64,000 bases of DNA from CAZKSN01 sp964555585. Lineage in GTDB: Bacteria; Bacillota_I; Bacilli_A; RF39; UBA660. Under the pieces are notes generated by a model. It searched no databases. It saw nothing but the letters and a program-made list of their open reading frames with translations, and was not told the DNA's origin. The position numbers and the translations under genes were made by a program. This document shows positions 51,542 through 60,275 of the stretch, in pieces; the first letter of the stretch is position 1, and each line of letters starts with the position of its first letter. Where the stretch lies: the NCBI GenBank assembly GCA_964555585.1, contig CAZKSN010000003.1:1-64000 (forward strand), read 5' to 3'.

Positions 51542-53719
51542 TTAAATACTTACTGGATTAATGTCAATATCAATCTTGAGATCATCATTAATAAAGTTAT
51601 TTTTAATCTCTTCCAATATTTCAAATAAATTTTCTGCTTTTCTATATTTAATAATTATTTGAAAATGATAATTATTTTTCAATTTAAATACCCTGGCAGT
51701 GGATGGACCCAATACAATAAAGTTATTATTTAAAACTTTTAATAAATAATTTTTTATCTTGTTGCTTTCATCTCTTGCTTTTTCGTAATGCTTACTTATT
51801 ATCTTAATGGATATCAAATAAAAATATGGAGGATATTTCAGATTTTTTCTAATATTCATCTCATAATTATAATACGGAATATAATCAAAGTTTTTAATAA
51901 ATCTTAAAACATAGTTATCAGGATTAAATGTTTGAATAATAACTTCACCAGGCAGATTGTATCTTGCACTTCTTCCGCTTGTCTGCATCAATAGTTCAAA
52001 AGTTCTTTCACTACTTCTGAAATCCGGCATGGATAAAGAGGAATCTATATTTAGAATTCCCACTAATGTGACATTTGGAAAATTCAATCCTTTGGATATC
52101 ATTTGAGTTCCAACTAAAATATCATATTCATGATTCTTAAAACTCTCAATCAGTTTTTGGTGACTACCTTTTGTACTTGTAGTATCCAAATCCATTCTTA
52201 GTATTCTTGCAGCTGGAAAAGTTTCATTCAGTAAATTTTCTAATTTTTCTGTTCCCATACCAAGTGTTTTTATTGATTCGTTTTTACAGTTAGGACATGT
52301 TTCACTCATTGTTTCTCTATAGCCACATAAGTGACAAGTCAATGAATTGCTTGTTTTATGATAGATTAAAGAAATGTCACAATTTGGACATTTGTGTACA
52401 AAGCCACAGTTGGAACAACTAATAAATGTTGAATAGCCTCTTCTGTTAAGTAATATGATTGCCTGCTCATTTCTTGATAAACATGAATCTATTTTTTCCT
52501 TTAACAGCTCACTAATGATAAAATTTCTTTTTTTAACTTCATTAGTCATGTCCACTAAAGTAATTTCTGGTAAATTATTATTTATTCTTTTATCTAAAGT
52601 TATTAACTTAAATACTCCTTTAACTGCTCTGGAATATTGTTCTAATGAAGGAGTGGCACTTCCAAGTAAACAAAGAGCATTATTATATTCACAGCGTTTA
52701 AAAGCCACATCAATCGCATTATATTTAGGAGTGTTTTCCTGTTTATACGTTGAACTTTGACATTCATCAATAATTATTAAGCCTAGGTTCTTAAGCGGGG
52801 CGAATACTGCACTTCTAGCTCCAACTACAACTGATATTTCTCCCTTGAATATCCTTCTATATTCATCATATTTTTCTCCTTCACTTAAACGTGAGTGAAG
52901 AACAGCCACCTTTTCTCCGAATTTTCCTTTAAATCTTGAAATAATTTGAGGAGTTAAGCTAATCTCAGGGACTAGCATTAAAGCAGTCTTACCTTTTTTA
53001 AGAACATTATCTATTACTTTTATGTATACTTCCGTTTTTCCACTTCCCGTTACTCCATACAGTAATATTTTATTATTATCTTTAGTATTTATAATTTCAT
53101 TATAGACTTTTTCTTGAAGTTCAGTCAGACTGATGCCTATTGTTTCTTCACTAATAAACTCTATTTGTCTGCTCACTTCTTTTTTTACTTCCACAATTAC
53201 ATTGGATTTTATTAAATTACTTACAACACTGGATTTTATTTCACTTTTTTTAACAGTTTCTTTTGCTTTTAAAAACTCTATAATTTCTATTTCTTTTTTT
53301 CTTCTTTGATGACTTTCAATATAATTTAATAAATTTATATTTTTATTTAGTTTAATATAAGTATCATATTTCCTGTTGATATTTGTTTTTTGAGATGCTT
53401 TTAAAGCTTTAGGAAGCATTATTTGATAACAGGATATCAAGTTGGATAAGGTAAGAGATTTAATGTATTTTCCCAATTCCAATAATTCTTCATTAAGATA
53501 AAAATCTTTTTCAACTATTTTATATATTTCTCTGTAACTGACAGCTTTTTCCTTATTTTTATGTATTTTTAAAACAAAACCTTCTACTATTGTTTTACCA
53601 AAAGGAACTAATACTTTATGCCCCACCTTAATTTCATGAATAATATTTTCAGGGATTAAATAATCAAATGTCTTGTCAAGATCTTTAACATTATATTCAA
53701 TAATTACACTTGCATACAT
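51542..53719 (-). CDS. priA: Primosomal replication-restart helicase PriA
   Basis: This 725-residue SF2 helicase reloads the replisome at stalled forks. The DNA-binding N-terminal part begins YASVIIEYNVKDLDKTFDYL. Walker A GVTGSGKTEV is near 222. Motif II reads IIDECQSS, where most PriA have DEEH. GSATPSLEQ and a zinc module with eight Cys (CSNCGFVHKCPNCD, CHLCG, CPNC near 440-480) follow, then GRSAR motif VI. The C-terminal codons are duplicated at 50021-50080. The length is normal. Confidence 0.95.
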   Translation of the reverse strand: MYASVIIEYNVKDLDKTFDYLIPENIIHEIKVGHKVLVPFGKTIVEGFVLKIHKNKEKAVSYREIYKIVEKDFYLNEELLELGKYIKSLTLSNLISCYQIMLPKALKASQKTNINRKYDTYIKLNKNINLLNYIESHQRRKKEIEIIEFLKAKETVKKSEIKSSVVSNLIKSNVIVEVKKEVSRQIEFISEETIGISLTELQEKVYNEIINTKDNNKILLYGVTGSGKTEVYIKVIDNVLKKGKTALMLVPEISLTPQIISRFKGKFGEKVAVLHSRLSEGEKYDEYRRIFKGEISVVVGARSAVFAPLKNLGLIIIDECQSSTYKQENTPKYNAIDVAFKRCEYNNALCLLGSATPSLEQYSRAVKGVFKLITLDKRINNNLPEITLVDMTNEVKKRNFIISELLKEKIDSCLSRNEQAIILLNRRGYSTFISCSNCGFVHKCPNCDISLIYHKTSNSLTCHLCGYRETMSETCPNCKNESIKTLGMGTEKLENLLNETFPAARILRMDLDTTSTKGSHQKLIESFKNHEYDILVGTQMISKGLNFPNVTLVGILNIDSSLSMPDFRSSERTFELLMQTSGRSARYNLPGEVIIQTFNPDNYVLRFIKNFDYIPYYNYEMNIRKNLKYPPYFYLISIKIISKHYEKARDESNKIKNYLLKVLNNNFIVLGPSTARVFKLKNNYHFQIIIKYRKAENLFEILEEIKNNFINDDLKIDIDINPVSI

Positions 53720-53730
53720 GATTCACCTTG

Positions 53731-54234
53731 TTAAAAGATATCCAATAACTGATCTAGCTTATCAATTACTTTAAAACCTTTGGATTCCAATTCAATGGAA
53801 AATCTTACTCCAATCCCGCCTTCTTTTTCCCATTCAGTTAAATTCTGAGAGTAGTCATCCACTAGAATTGCATCCTTGCTGTGAACCATTTTTGTCTTTG
53901 ATATTTCTTTTGGAACAATAATTATTGTAATATCTTTAAAATAATTTCTTATAAAATTCACCTTCAATATTCCTTCTTCCAAAGAATTCACATGAGTCAG
54001 CAGGCTTATTATAAATCTATTTGACTTTATCAGTTTATTAATGCATTTTATGCTGTCTCTAAGAATATATTTTTTATCTATCATTTTTGAGTAATCATAC
54101 TTTGCCAGAAATTCTGTTTTAGCTTTTGTATCACTCATGTCAATATTATTGTCATTGAAAGCCTTGTATACCAAAGGTATGGTATCCAGTATAACTCCAT
54201 CAAAATCTATGTATAATTCTTTCTTACTATTCAT
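53731..54234 (-). CDS. HAD-like 5'-nucleotidase-type protein
   Basis: This 167-residue protein has the HAD motif I DFDGVILDT near 10-18, a Thr in LLTHVNS near 80 as motif II, and a C-terminal acidic motif VDDYSQN near 125 as motif IV. The layout fits the small NT5C/YqfW-like deoxyribonucleotidase group. The substrate is uncertain. An AGGTGAG site precedes the ATG, 11 bases before priA, so the two share a transcript. Confidence 0.75.
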   Translation of the reverse strand: MNSKKELYIDFDGVILDTIPLVYKAFNDNNIDMSDTKAKTEFLAKYDYSKMIDKKYILRDSIKCINKLIKSNRFIISLLTHVNSLEEGILKVNFIRNYFKDITIIIVPKEISKTKMVHSKDAILVDDYSQNLTEWEKEGGIGVRFSIELESKGFKVIDKLDQLLDIF

Positions 54235-54288
54235 TTATCTCACCTAATTTCATTATACAATAATAATTTATTCTTCGCTATAAATAAA

Positions 54289-54311
54289 AAAAACCATAAA
54301 TGGTTTTTTAT
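54289..54311 (-). terminator. Terminator of the gatC-aspS operon
   Basis: AAAAACCAT, AA, ATGGTTTTT form a hairpin with a T-run on the minus strand, at the end of the CmpB-like gene. Confidence 0.8.
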
Positions 54312-54973
54312 TTTAATTTATTTTTAATTCTTTTATATAATATTTTAAAGTCTGGAAAAGAAATAACCAGTCTTTTCGTTAATAAAGTTGATTTCAGTAA
54401 TTCTTTTTTTACCAGTTCACTTATTTCTTCAGTTGAATCCTTTGTAGTGATTTTTATTCTATTTTTTATTTTAAATAAAATTATCAATGTTATTAATAAA
54501 TCAAAAATAAATATTGACAGCAGAATTAAACTTACAATTTCAATTATATCTGAACTCAATAAATTTATTTTATCAATTAAAATAGGATTAATAAGATATA
54601 ACAAAAAAATACAGCCAAGTCCGAATAATATTAAATTCAACAGGCAAATTCTTCCATTAATATTAAATTTATTATTACTGTAGTCCCACCATCTTGCTTT
54701 AAACAATAATTCCATAAAAAAACTGATTAAATATTCTACAGACCCACATATAATCATAGATTCAAAGAATATAAAAAGAGGATGAGCAACCTTGTCTGAA
54801 AGTAACAACATTACCAGGACACTTCCAATTCCATAAATAGGAAGATAAGGTCCTATTAAAAATCCTCTATTTACTATTTTTTTTGTTTCAATAAATATTA
54901 AAATTATTTCTGATATCCAACCAATGAAAGAATAAATAAAGAATAATAAAATATATAATTGAATTGTTTCCAT
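54308..54973 (-). CDS. CmpB-type putative membrane transport protein
   Basis: This 221-residue protein has about five membrane helices and the signature FIYSFIGWISEIIL at the start. GFLIGPYLPIYGIGSVLVM lies near 38 and EYLISFFMELLFKARWWDYS near 81-100, matching the putative ABC-transporter type IV (CmpB) family. A charged cytosolic C-terminus of about 50 residues follows. A GAGGAGT site precedes the ATG 41 bases after aspS, with no terminator between them, so it is probably the last gene of the operon. Substrate unknown. Confidence 0.8.
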   Translation of the reverse strand: METIQLYILLFFIYSFIGWISEIILIFIETKKIVNRGFLIGPYLPIYGIGSVLVMLLLSDKVAHPLFIFFESMIICGSVEYLISFFMELLFKARWWDYSNNKFNINGRICLLNLILFGLGCIFLLYLINPILIDKINLLSSDIIEIVSLILLSIFIFDLLITLIILFKIKNRIKITTKDSTEEISELVKKELLKSTLLTKRLVISFPDFKILYKRIKNKLK

Positions 54974-55014
54974 AGTTACTCCTCTTTATAATTCTATTAA
55001 TTATTATACCATAT

Positions 55015-56760
55015 TTAAATAATTTTTATATGAACTTCTTTTAATTGCTGTTCTGTAACTTCGCTTGGAGATCCCATTAACAAATCCTGAGCATTATTAT
55101 TCATTGGAAAAGCTATGGTTTCTTTAATATTTTTTTCATCCTTAAGCAGCATGATTATTCTGTCAACACCAGGTGCCATTCCTGCATGAGGAGGAGCACC
55201 ATATTGAAAAGCATTATATAGAGATTTAAATTTATTTTCTAACACTTCCTGATCATAGCCTGCTATTTCAAATGCCTTTTTCATAATATTTATATCATGG
55301 TTTCTTACCGCTCCGCTGGATAGTTCTATTCCATTGCAAACAACATCATATTGATATGCAACAATATCTTCAGGTTTTTTGTTCAATAAACTGTCCATTC
55401 CTCCCTGTGGCATACTGAACGGATTATGTGTAAAATCAATTCTATTTTCCTCTTCATTGAATTCATACATTGGGAAATCAACAATAAAGCAAAATTCAAT
55501 TCTATTCTCAGCTATTAGATCTAATTTTCTACCTAATTCCATCCTTATTTGACCTGCAAAATTGTTTGCATTGTTTTTATCAGCTATAAAAAAGATAACA
55601 CTGTTTGACTTTAAATTACAGATTTCTATCAATTCTTTTCTTTCCTTATCCGATAGAAATTTATCTATCGGTCCAGAAAACGTCATATCTTCATTTACCT
55701 TAAAATAACCAATGCCTGGCATTCCAATACTGGAAGCATATGAGACAATCTCATTAAACCATGAGTTTGACTTATCAGCTAAATCATCTATTTTTATTCC
55801 TCTTACAGTTATGCCTCTAAAAGGTTTGAATTCTGAATCTTTAAATATTTCTGACAAATCAATTATCTCCAACGGATTTCTTAAATCCGGTTTGTCTGTA
55901 CCATATTTAAGCATTGAATCTTTATATGCAATTCTTCTGAATGGTTTAGAACTTATTTCTTTATCACTGAATTTTGAGAATGTTTCATACAATACCTCTT
56001 CAGCCACTTCATATACATCTTCTGCAGTTGCAAAAGACATTTCAAAGTCCAATTGATAAAATTCACCGGGAGTTCTATCGCTTCTCCCATCTTCATCTCT
56101 GAAACAAGGAGCAATCTGGAAATATCTGTTAAAACCACTTACCATTAATAACTGTTTAAATATTTGAGGTGCTTGAGGCAGTACATAAAATTTACCTTTA
56201 TGCTTCCTTGATGGAATTAAAAATTCACGAGCTCCTTCAGGAGAGGAAGCAGATAATATTGGAGTCTGTATTTCATGAAAACCCAAAGTTCTCATTTTAC
56301 TTCTTAAAAAATCTATCACTTTGCTTCTGAAAATAATATTTTCATGTACTTTAGGATTTCTTAAATCCAGAAATCTGTATTTTAACCTTAATTCTTCATT
56401 CACCTCATTGGAAGAAAATATTTCAAATGGAAGAGGCTTATTTACTCTACTTAAAATATCCACTTTTCTTACCAGTATTTCTATTTTTCCTGTATTAAGT
56501 TTTAAATTATAATCTTCTTCATCTCTTTTTCTAACAATTCCATGAGCTGTTATTACAGATTCTTTAGTAAGATTAAAAAAAATTGAGTCATCATTACTTA
56601 CCAGCTGTACAATTCCTCTTTCATCTCTTAAATCTACAAATAATATCCCACCATGATCTCTAATATTTTCAACCCAGCCGGAAACTCTTATTTCTTTATC
56701 AATAAGTTTTTCATTTACTTCTCCACAATAATCTGTGCGATATATATTTTCTTTTATCAT
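55015..56760 (-). CDS. aspS: Aspartyl-tRNA synthetase, probably non-discriminating
   Basis: This 581-residue bacterial-type AspRS has an N-terminal anticodon-binding OB domain (GWVENIRDHGGILFVDLRDE near 28-47) and the class II core. Motif 2 is FRDEDGRSDRTPGEF near 221, a GAD insertion domain follows, and motif 3 is APGVDRIIMLL near 530. The His in RDHGG is the residue known from non-discriminating AspRS such as that of Pseudomonas; discriminating enzymes usually have Leu. With GatCAB in the same operon, it likely charges both tRNA-Asp and tRNA-Asn. It overlaps gatB (ATGA). Confidence 0.93.
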   Translation of the reverse strand: MIKENIYRTDYCGEVNEKLIDKEIRVSGWVENIRDHGGILFVDLRDERGIVQLVSNDDSIFFNLTKESVITAHGIVRKRDEEDYNLKLNTGKIEILVRKVDILSRVNKPLPFEIFSSNEVNEELRLKYRFLDLRNPKVHENIIFRSKVIDFLRSKMRTLGFHEIQTPILSASSPEGAREFLIPSRKHKGKFYVLPQAPQIFKQLLMVSGFNRYFQIAPCFRDEDGRSDRTPGEFYQLDFEMSFATAEDVYEVAEEVLYETFSKFSDKEISSKPFRRIAYKDSMLKYGTDKPDLRNPLEIIDLSEIFKDSEFKPFRGITVRGIKIDDLADKSNSWFNEIVSYASSIGMPGIGYFKVNEDMTFSGPIDKFLSDKERKELIEICNLKSNSVIFFIADKNNANNFAGQIRMELGRKLDLIAENRIEFCFIVDFPMYEFNEEENRIDFTHNPFSMPQGGMDSLLNKKPEDIVAYQYDVVCNGIELSSGAVRNHDINIMKKAFEIAGYDQEVLENKFKSLYNAFQYGAPPHAGMAPGVDRIIMLLKDEKNIKETIAFPMNNNAQDLLMGSPSEVTEQQLKEVHIKII

Positions 56761-58217
56761 TTTTTATCTATCTCCTCTTTCATAAGGTTCATTGTCTTCA
56801 AAGGATTTGCCTGACCCCTGGTTTTTTTCATAACCTGACCAACCAAATAATCAATAGCATTAGTCTTCCCTTCTTTATATTTTATTATAGTATCTGAATT
56901 CTCATTAATAACTTCTAATATAACCTGCTTTATTGAATCATCATCAGTTATTTGTTCAATATTCAATTCTTTCACCAGGATATTTGGATCTTTCTTTTCA
57001 TCTAAAGCTTTGACTAAGACTTCTTTTCCCTGTTTAATGGATATTTTATTATTATCAACTGAAGATATTAAATCTATCAACATTCTGGGAGTTAAAACTA
57101 TATCATCAATGGAAACTTCATTCCTGTTTAAATAACTCATTACAATTCCATTAATCCAGTTTATGCTTAATTTAGGATTTGCTCCATTTTCTAAAGTTTT
57201 TTCAAAAAAGTCACATATTGATTTATCTTTTACAATAATATTGGCATCATATTTAGATAATTCTAATTCCTTAATATATCTTTCTTTTCTTTCATAGGCC
57301 AGTTCAGGAATTTCTTTTCTTATTGATTCCAGCCATTCCTTACTTATTTTATATTTTGGTAGATTTGGTTCAATAAAATACTTATAATCTATTGCATCCA
57401 CTTTACTGCGCATAAAAACAGTTGTTCCGGTTTCTTCATCAAAACGTCTTGTTTGCTGAGGCATCTCACCATATGAACCGTCTTCTTTAGCTTCAATCTG
57501 TCTATTTATTTCATAATTAATAGCATCTCTTACTCCTCCGAAAGAGTTTACATTTTTAACTTCAATCTTTGTTCCCCAGTTCTTTGGATTTGTTTCATCT
57601 TTATCAGATTCCATAATGGATACGTTAACATCACATCTTACTTGACCTTTCTTACTATCAGCTTCACTGATTTCTGCATACTGGTATACACTTCTCATAG
57701 TTTCTAAAAAAGCAACTGCTTCATCCGCTGATCTAAAATCAGGTTCAGTTACAAGTTCCAATAATGGCACACCTGCTCTATTGTAGTCAATGGTAGAATA
57801 AGAAGAATAATGATCAGTTGAGGCTGCATCTTCCTCTAAGTGAATATTGTTTATTCTAACAGTTTTTTTATCACCATTTACCTCATATGTAAAACTTCCA
57901 TATATTCCAACCGGAGCCGGTTTAGTTTCTTGAGTTAATTGAAATCCTTTTGGTAAATCAGGATAGTAATAATTCTTTCTTTCAAAATATAGATATTCAG
58001 GCTGCTTGCAATTTAAAATCATACTTGCCATTAAGGATTTTTTAACTGCTTCTTTATTAATTCTTGGAAGTATTCCAGGAAAAGCCATATCTATTGCAGA
58101 AACATTGCTATTTGCTTCTTCAGAATAATCATTTCTGGCAGGAGAAAACACTTTTGTTTTAGTCTCACTGATTTCACAATGCATTTCAAGACCAATTAAT
58201 ACTTTATATTTATCCAT
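56757..58217 (-). CDS. gatB: Asp/Glu-tRNA amidotransferase subunit B
   Basis: This 486-residue kinase and tRNA-binding subunit of GatCAB begins YKVLIGLEMHCEI. YFYERKNYYYPDLPKGFQ-like sequence lies near 80-97, LEEDA near 127, YNRAGVPLLELVTEPD near 148-163 and DVNVSI near 198. The C-terminal YqeY-like tail ends with GQVMKKTRGQANP. It phosphorylates Asp- or Glu-tRNA before amidation. It overlaps gatA by one base and aspS by four. Intact. Confidence 0.96.
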   Translation of the reverse strand: MDKYKVLIGLEMHCEISETKTKVFSPARNDYSEEANSNVSAIDMAFPGILPRINKEAVKKSLMASMILNCKQPEYLYFERKNYYYPDLPKGFQLTQETKPAPVGIYGSFTYEVNGDKKTVRINNIHLEEDAASTDHYSSYSTIDYNRAGVPLLELVTEPDFRSADEAVAFLETMRSVYQYAEISEADSKKGQVRCDVNVSIMESDKDETNPKNWGTKIEVKNVNSFGGVRDAINYEINRQIEAKEDGSYGEMPQQTRRFDEETGTTVFMRSKVDAIDYKYFIEPNLPKYKISKEWLESIRKEIPELAYERKERYIKELELSKYDANIIVKDKSICDFFEKTLENGANPKLSINWINGIVMSYLNRNEVSIDDIVLTPRMLIDLISSVDNNKISIKQGKEVLVKALDEKKDPNILVKELNIEQITDDDSIKQVILEVINENSDTIIKYKEGKTNAIDYLVGQVMKKTRGQANPLKTMNLMKEEIDKK

Positions 58218-59655
58218 TATTCAATCTCCTTTGCTATTTGATTTTTATAGTTCATCATTGATTCCAAAGCATAGGCGATATTTAAAATATTTACATCATC
58301 ATAGCAGTTTCCAGTAATATTTAATCCAACTGGCAGTGAATTAACAAAACCATCAGGAATGGTAATTGAAGGAAATCCTCCAAAGTTTCCCACTTGAAGA
58401 TGTTCTTCCAGCACTGTTGTATTTCTGTCTAATTTATCATCTATTTCATTTAATAATTTTGCCGGACCGCTTCCTACAGGTAAAACTACAGCATCGTAGG
58501 TTTTAAATAACTTTTTCCATTCATCTACGAGCAATCTTCTTACTCTTTGAGCATTATAGAAATATCTGTCTTTATTTTCTGCCTGTAGAACATATGAACC
58601 TATTACAAATCTTCTTTTTATAAGTGGAGAAAAACCTTTAGTACGATATTTCTTCATCATTTCAATATAGTCCTCACCCTCTTCTCTAGGGCCGAATATT
58701 ATTCCAGTTAAATTTGACATATTTGAGGTAGCTTCCGCACATGAAATTACTACATATACTGACGGAAGCGCATTAATTAATCTCTTATCAATAGAAACTT
58801 CCTCTATTTCAAATCCCAAGCTTTTAGCTTTTTCTAAAACAGCATAGAAATTTTTAAAATGTGCCTTTAACTCATCAGATGCATTAGGATACATTTCTAT
58901 ATCAGCTATCTCCTTTATATAACAAAGTTTTTTACCTTTAACATTTTTGGATAATGATTCAAACAGCTTTATGTCTTTTGAATCCCAGGTGGTCATGTCT
59001 CTTTTATCTATACCCTTCATATTATCAACTACAATTGCGGCATCTTCAACTGATCTAGCTAAAACTCCGCAGTGATCTAAACTTGATGAAAAAGGAAAAA
59101 GACCATATCTGGAAATCATGCCATATGTTGGCTTATAACCCACAATTCCACAATAGGCTGCAGGTTTCCTAATAGAATCTCCTGTATCGCTTCCAGTTGC
59201 ATACGGATATACCCCGGCTGCTACAGCACATGCAGAACCTGAAGAAGATCCGGCACACATCCTTGAAGGATCCCAAGGATTTCTTACCACACCGGTATGA
59301 CCGGTTGTCCCAGTTCCACCCATGCCAAATTCATCTAAAACAGTTTTATTAACTCCAACTGCACCAGCTTTTTCTAAATTTTCAATGGTAGTTGCAGTAA
59401 AAAAAGGAATATAATCTCTTAAAGTATTTGATGAACCCGTACTTAAAATACCTTTTGTACTATAATTATCCTTTATACCGTAGGGAATTCCAGATAAAAA
59501 ATTATCTGTTACTTCTTTTGCCTGTGCTTCATCCAGTATTTTTCTTGTATCTCGTGTGATTTCTTAAGTGATTCTTCTATTAATTCCTTGGAAGAAATTT
59601 TTTTATTCAATAAAGCCTCATGTATTTCTAAAATATTCTTATCCATGTAACTCAT
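58217..59655 (-). pseudogene. gatA: Asp/Glu-tRNA amidotransferase subunit A, broken by a frameshift
   Basis: The amidase subunit starts at the ATG at 59653-59655, overlapping the gatC stop. It reads MSYMDKNILEIHEALLNKKI up to about codon 35, then the frame changes near 59541-59565. The first frame stops at 59509-59511. The other frame carries ILDEAQAKEVTDNFLSGIPYGIKDN and the whole catalytic part, with the Lys of IKDN, the Ser of GSSSGSA and GDTGDSIRKP all present. Compared with relatives, about 6-8 residues (the NAFVT region) are also missing. This is an essential gene in this context, so an assembly or sequencing error is more likely than true loss. Confidence 0.85.
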
Positions 59656-59954
59656 TATTTCACCACCTTAGGAACTTTAATTTCTCTTCCTATATAGTCA
59701 TCACAGTTAGCTAAAACAGCTTCAATAGAAACTGAACCATCTTCATCGTCTTCGTCTTCTCTCAGTTCAAAAATAAAATCATCAAGACAATGTGTCATTG
59801 GCTCAACTTTCTCTATTTCAGGTATTTCATTTATAATATTAATATTCTGATCAATTATTTCAAATTCTTCCAATACCATATCATTTTCTTCTTTTGTTAA
59901 ACCTATAAGTAATTTTTCAGATAAATCATCAACTACTTCTTTTGTAAATTTCAT
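59655..59954 (-). CDS. gatC: Asp/Glu-tRNA amidotransferase subunit C
   Basis: This 99-residue subunit stabilises GatA and links it to GatB. It starts at the ATG at 59952-59954, after AAGGAGG. The N-terminal helices (MKFTKEVVDDLSEKLLIGLTKEE) and the central IPEIEKVEPMTHCLDDF motif are typical, followed by an acidic stretch (REDEDDEDG) and the C-terminal KVPKVV. It is first in the operon, directly behind a T-box. Confidence 0.93.
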   Translation of the reverse strand: MKFTKEVVDDLSEKLLIGLTKEENDMVLEEFEIIDQNINIINEIPEIEKVEPMTHCLDDFIFELREDEDDEDGSVSIEAVLANCDDYIGREIKVPKVVK

Positions 59955-59975
59955 AAATATCCTCCTTTTTAGATA

Positions 59976-60211
59976 AAAAAACAGCAATCAAAATCCCAGA
60001 AGGGACGATTACTGTAATATCCGTGGTACCACCCTATTTATCATTGTTAATGATCGCTCTTTAATCTTAACGGTTATCCGGCTTATATTACTACTGCTTC
60101 ACATAAGCAACTCCAAAGTGTTCTTCATAATACATTCTATTGTTAGCTTTCACCTATTCTAACTCTCTTATAATAGAAATCAATATTATTACTCTCTTCT
60201 TCTCAGTCGTT
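59976..60211 (-). promoter_or_regulatory. T-box riboswitch, probable Asn (AAC) specifier
   Basis: The leader RNA has the T-box core AGGGTGGTACCACGG (60021-60035). A terminator stem ACAGTAATC/GATTGCTGT (60007-60015 with 59981-59989) is followed by seven T. An AGAGAG...GGTGAAA stem I region is present. The 3' side of the specifier loop reads TGAAG-AAC-ACTTTGGAG, giving AAC at 60120-60122 with the usual following purine. Uncharged tRNA-Asn would stabilise the antiterminator and switch on gatCAB-aspS. It fills the 320-base gap upstream of gatC. Confidence 0.9.
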
Positions 60212-60217
60212 GGTAAA

Positions 60218-60246
60218 ATTATATGATAAATTAACAAAAAAGTCAA
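60218..60246 (-). promoter_or_regulatory. SigA promoter of the T-box operon
   Basis: On the minus strand TTGACT (60241-60246), 17 bases, perfect TATAAT (60218-60223). The -35 lies in the 3' arm of the preceding terminator. Confidence 0.8.
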
Positions 60247-60265
60247 TTATTTAATATAATTGACT
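60235..60265 (-). terminator. Terminator of the coiled-coil gene, overlapping the T-box promoter
   Basis: AGTCAATTAT (60241-60250) and ATAATTGACT (60256-60265) form a perfect 10-bp stem with a TTAAT loop, followed on the minus strand by a run of T. Confidence 0.8.
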
Positions 60266-60275
60266 TAAGATATTA

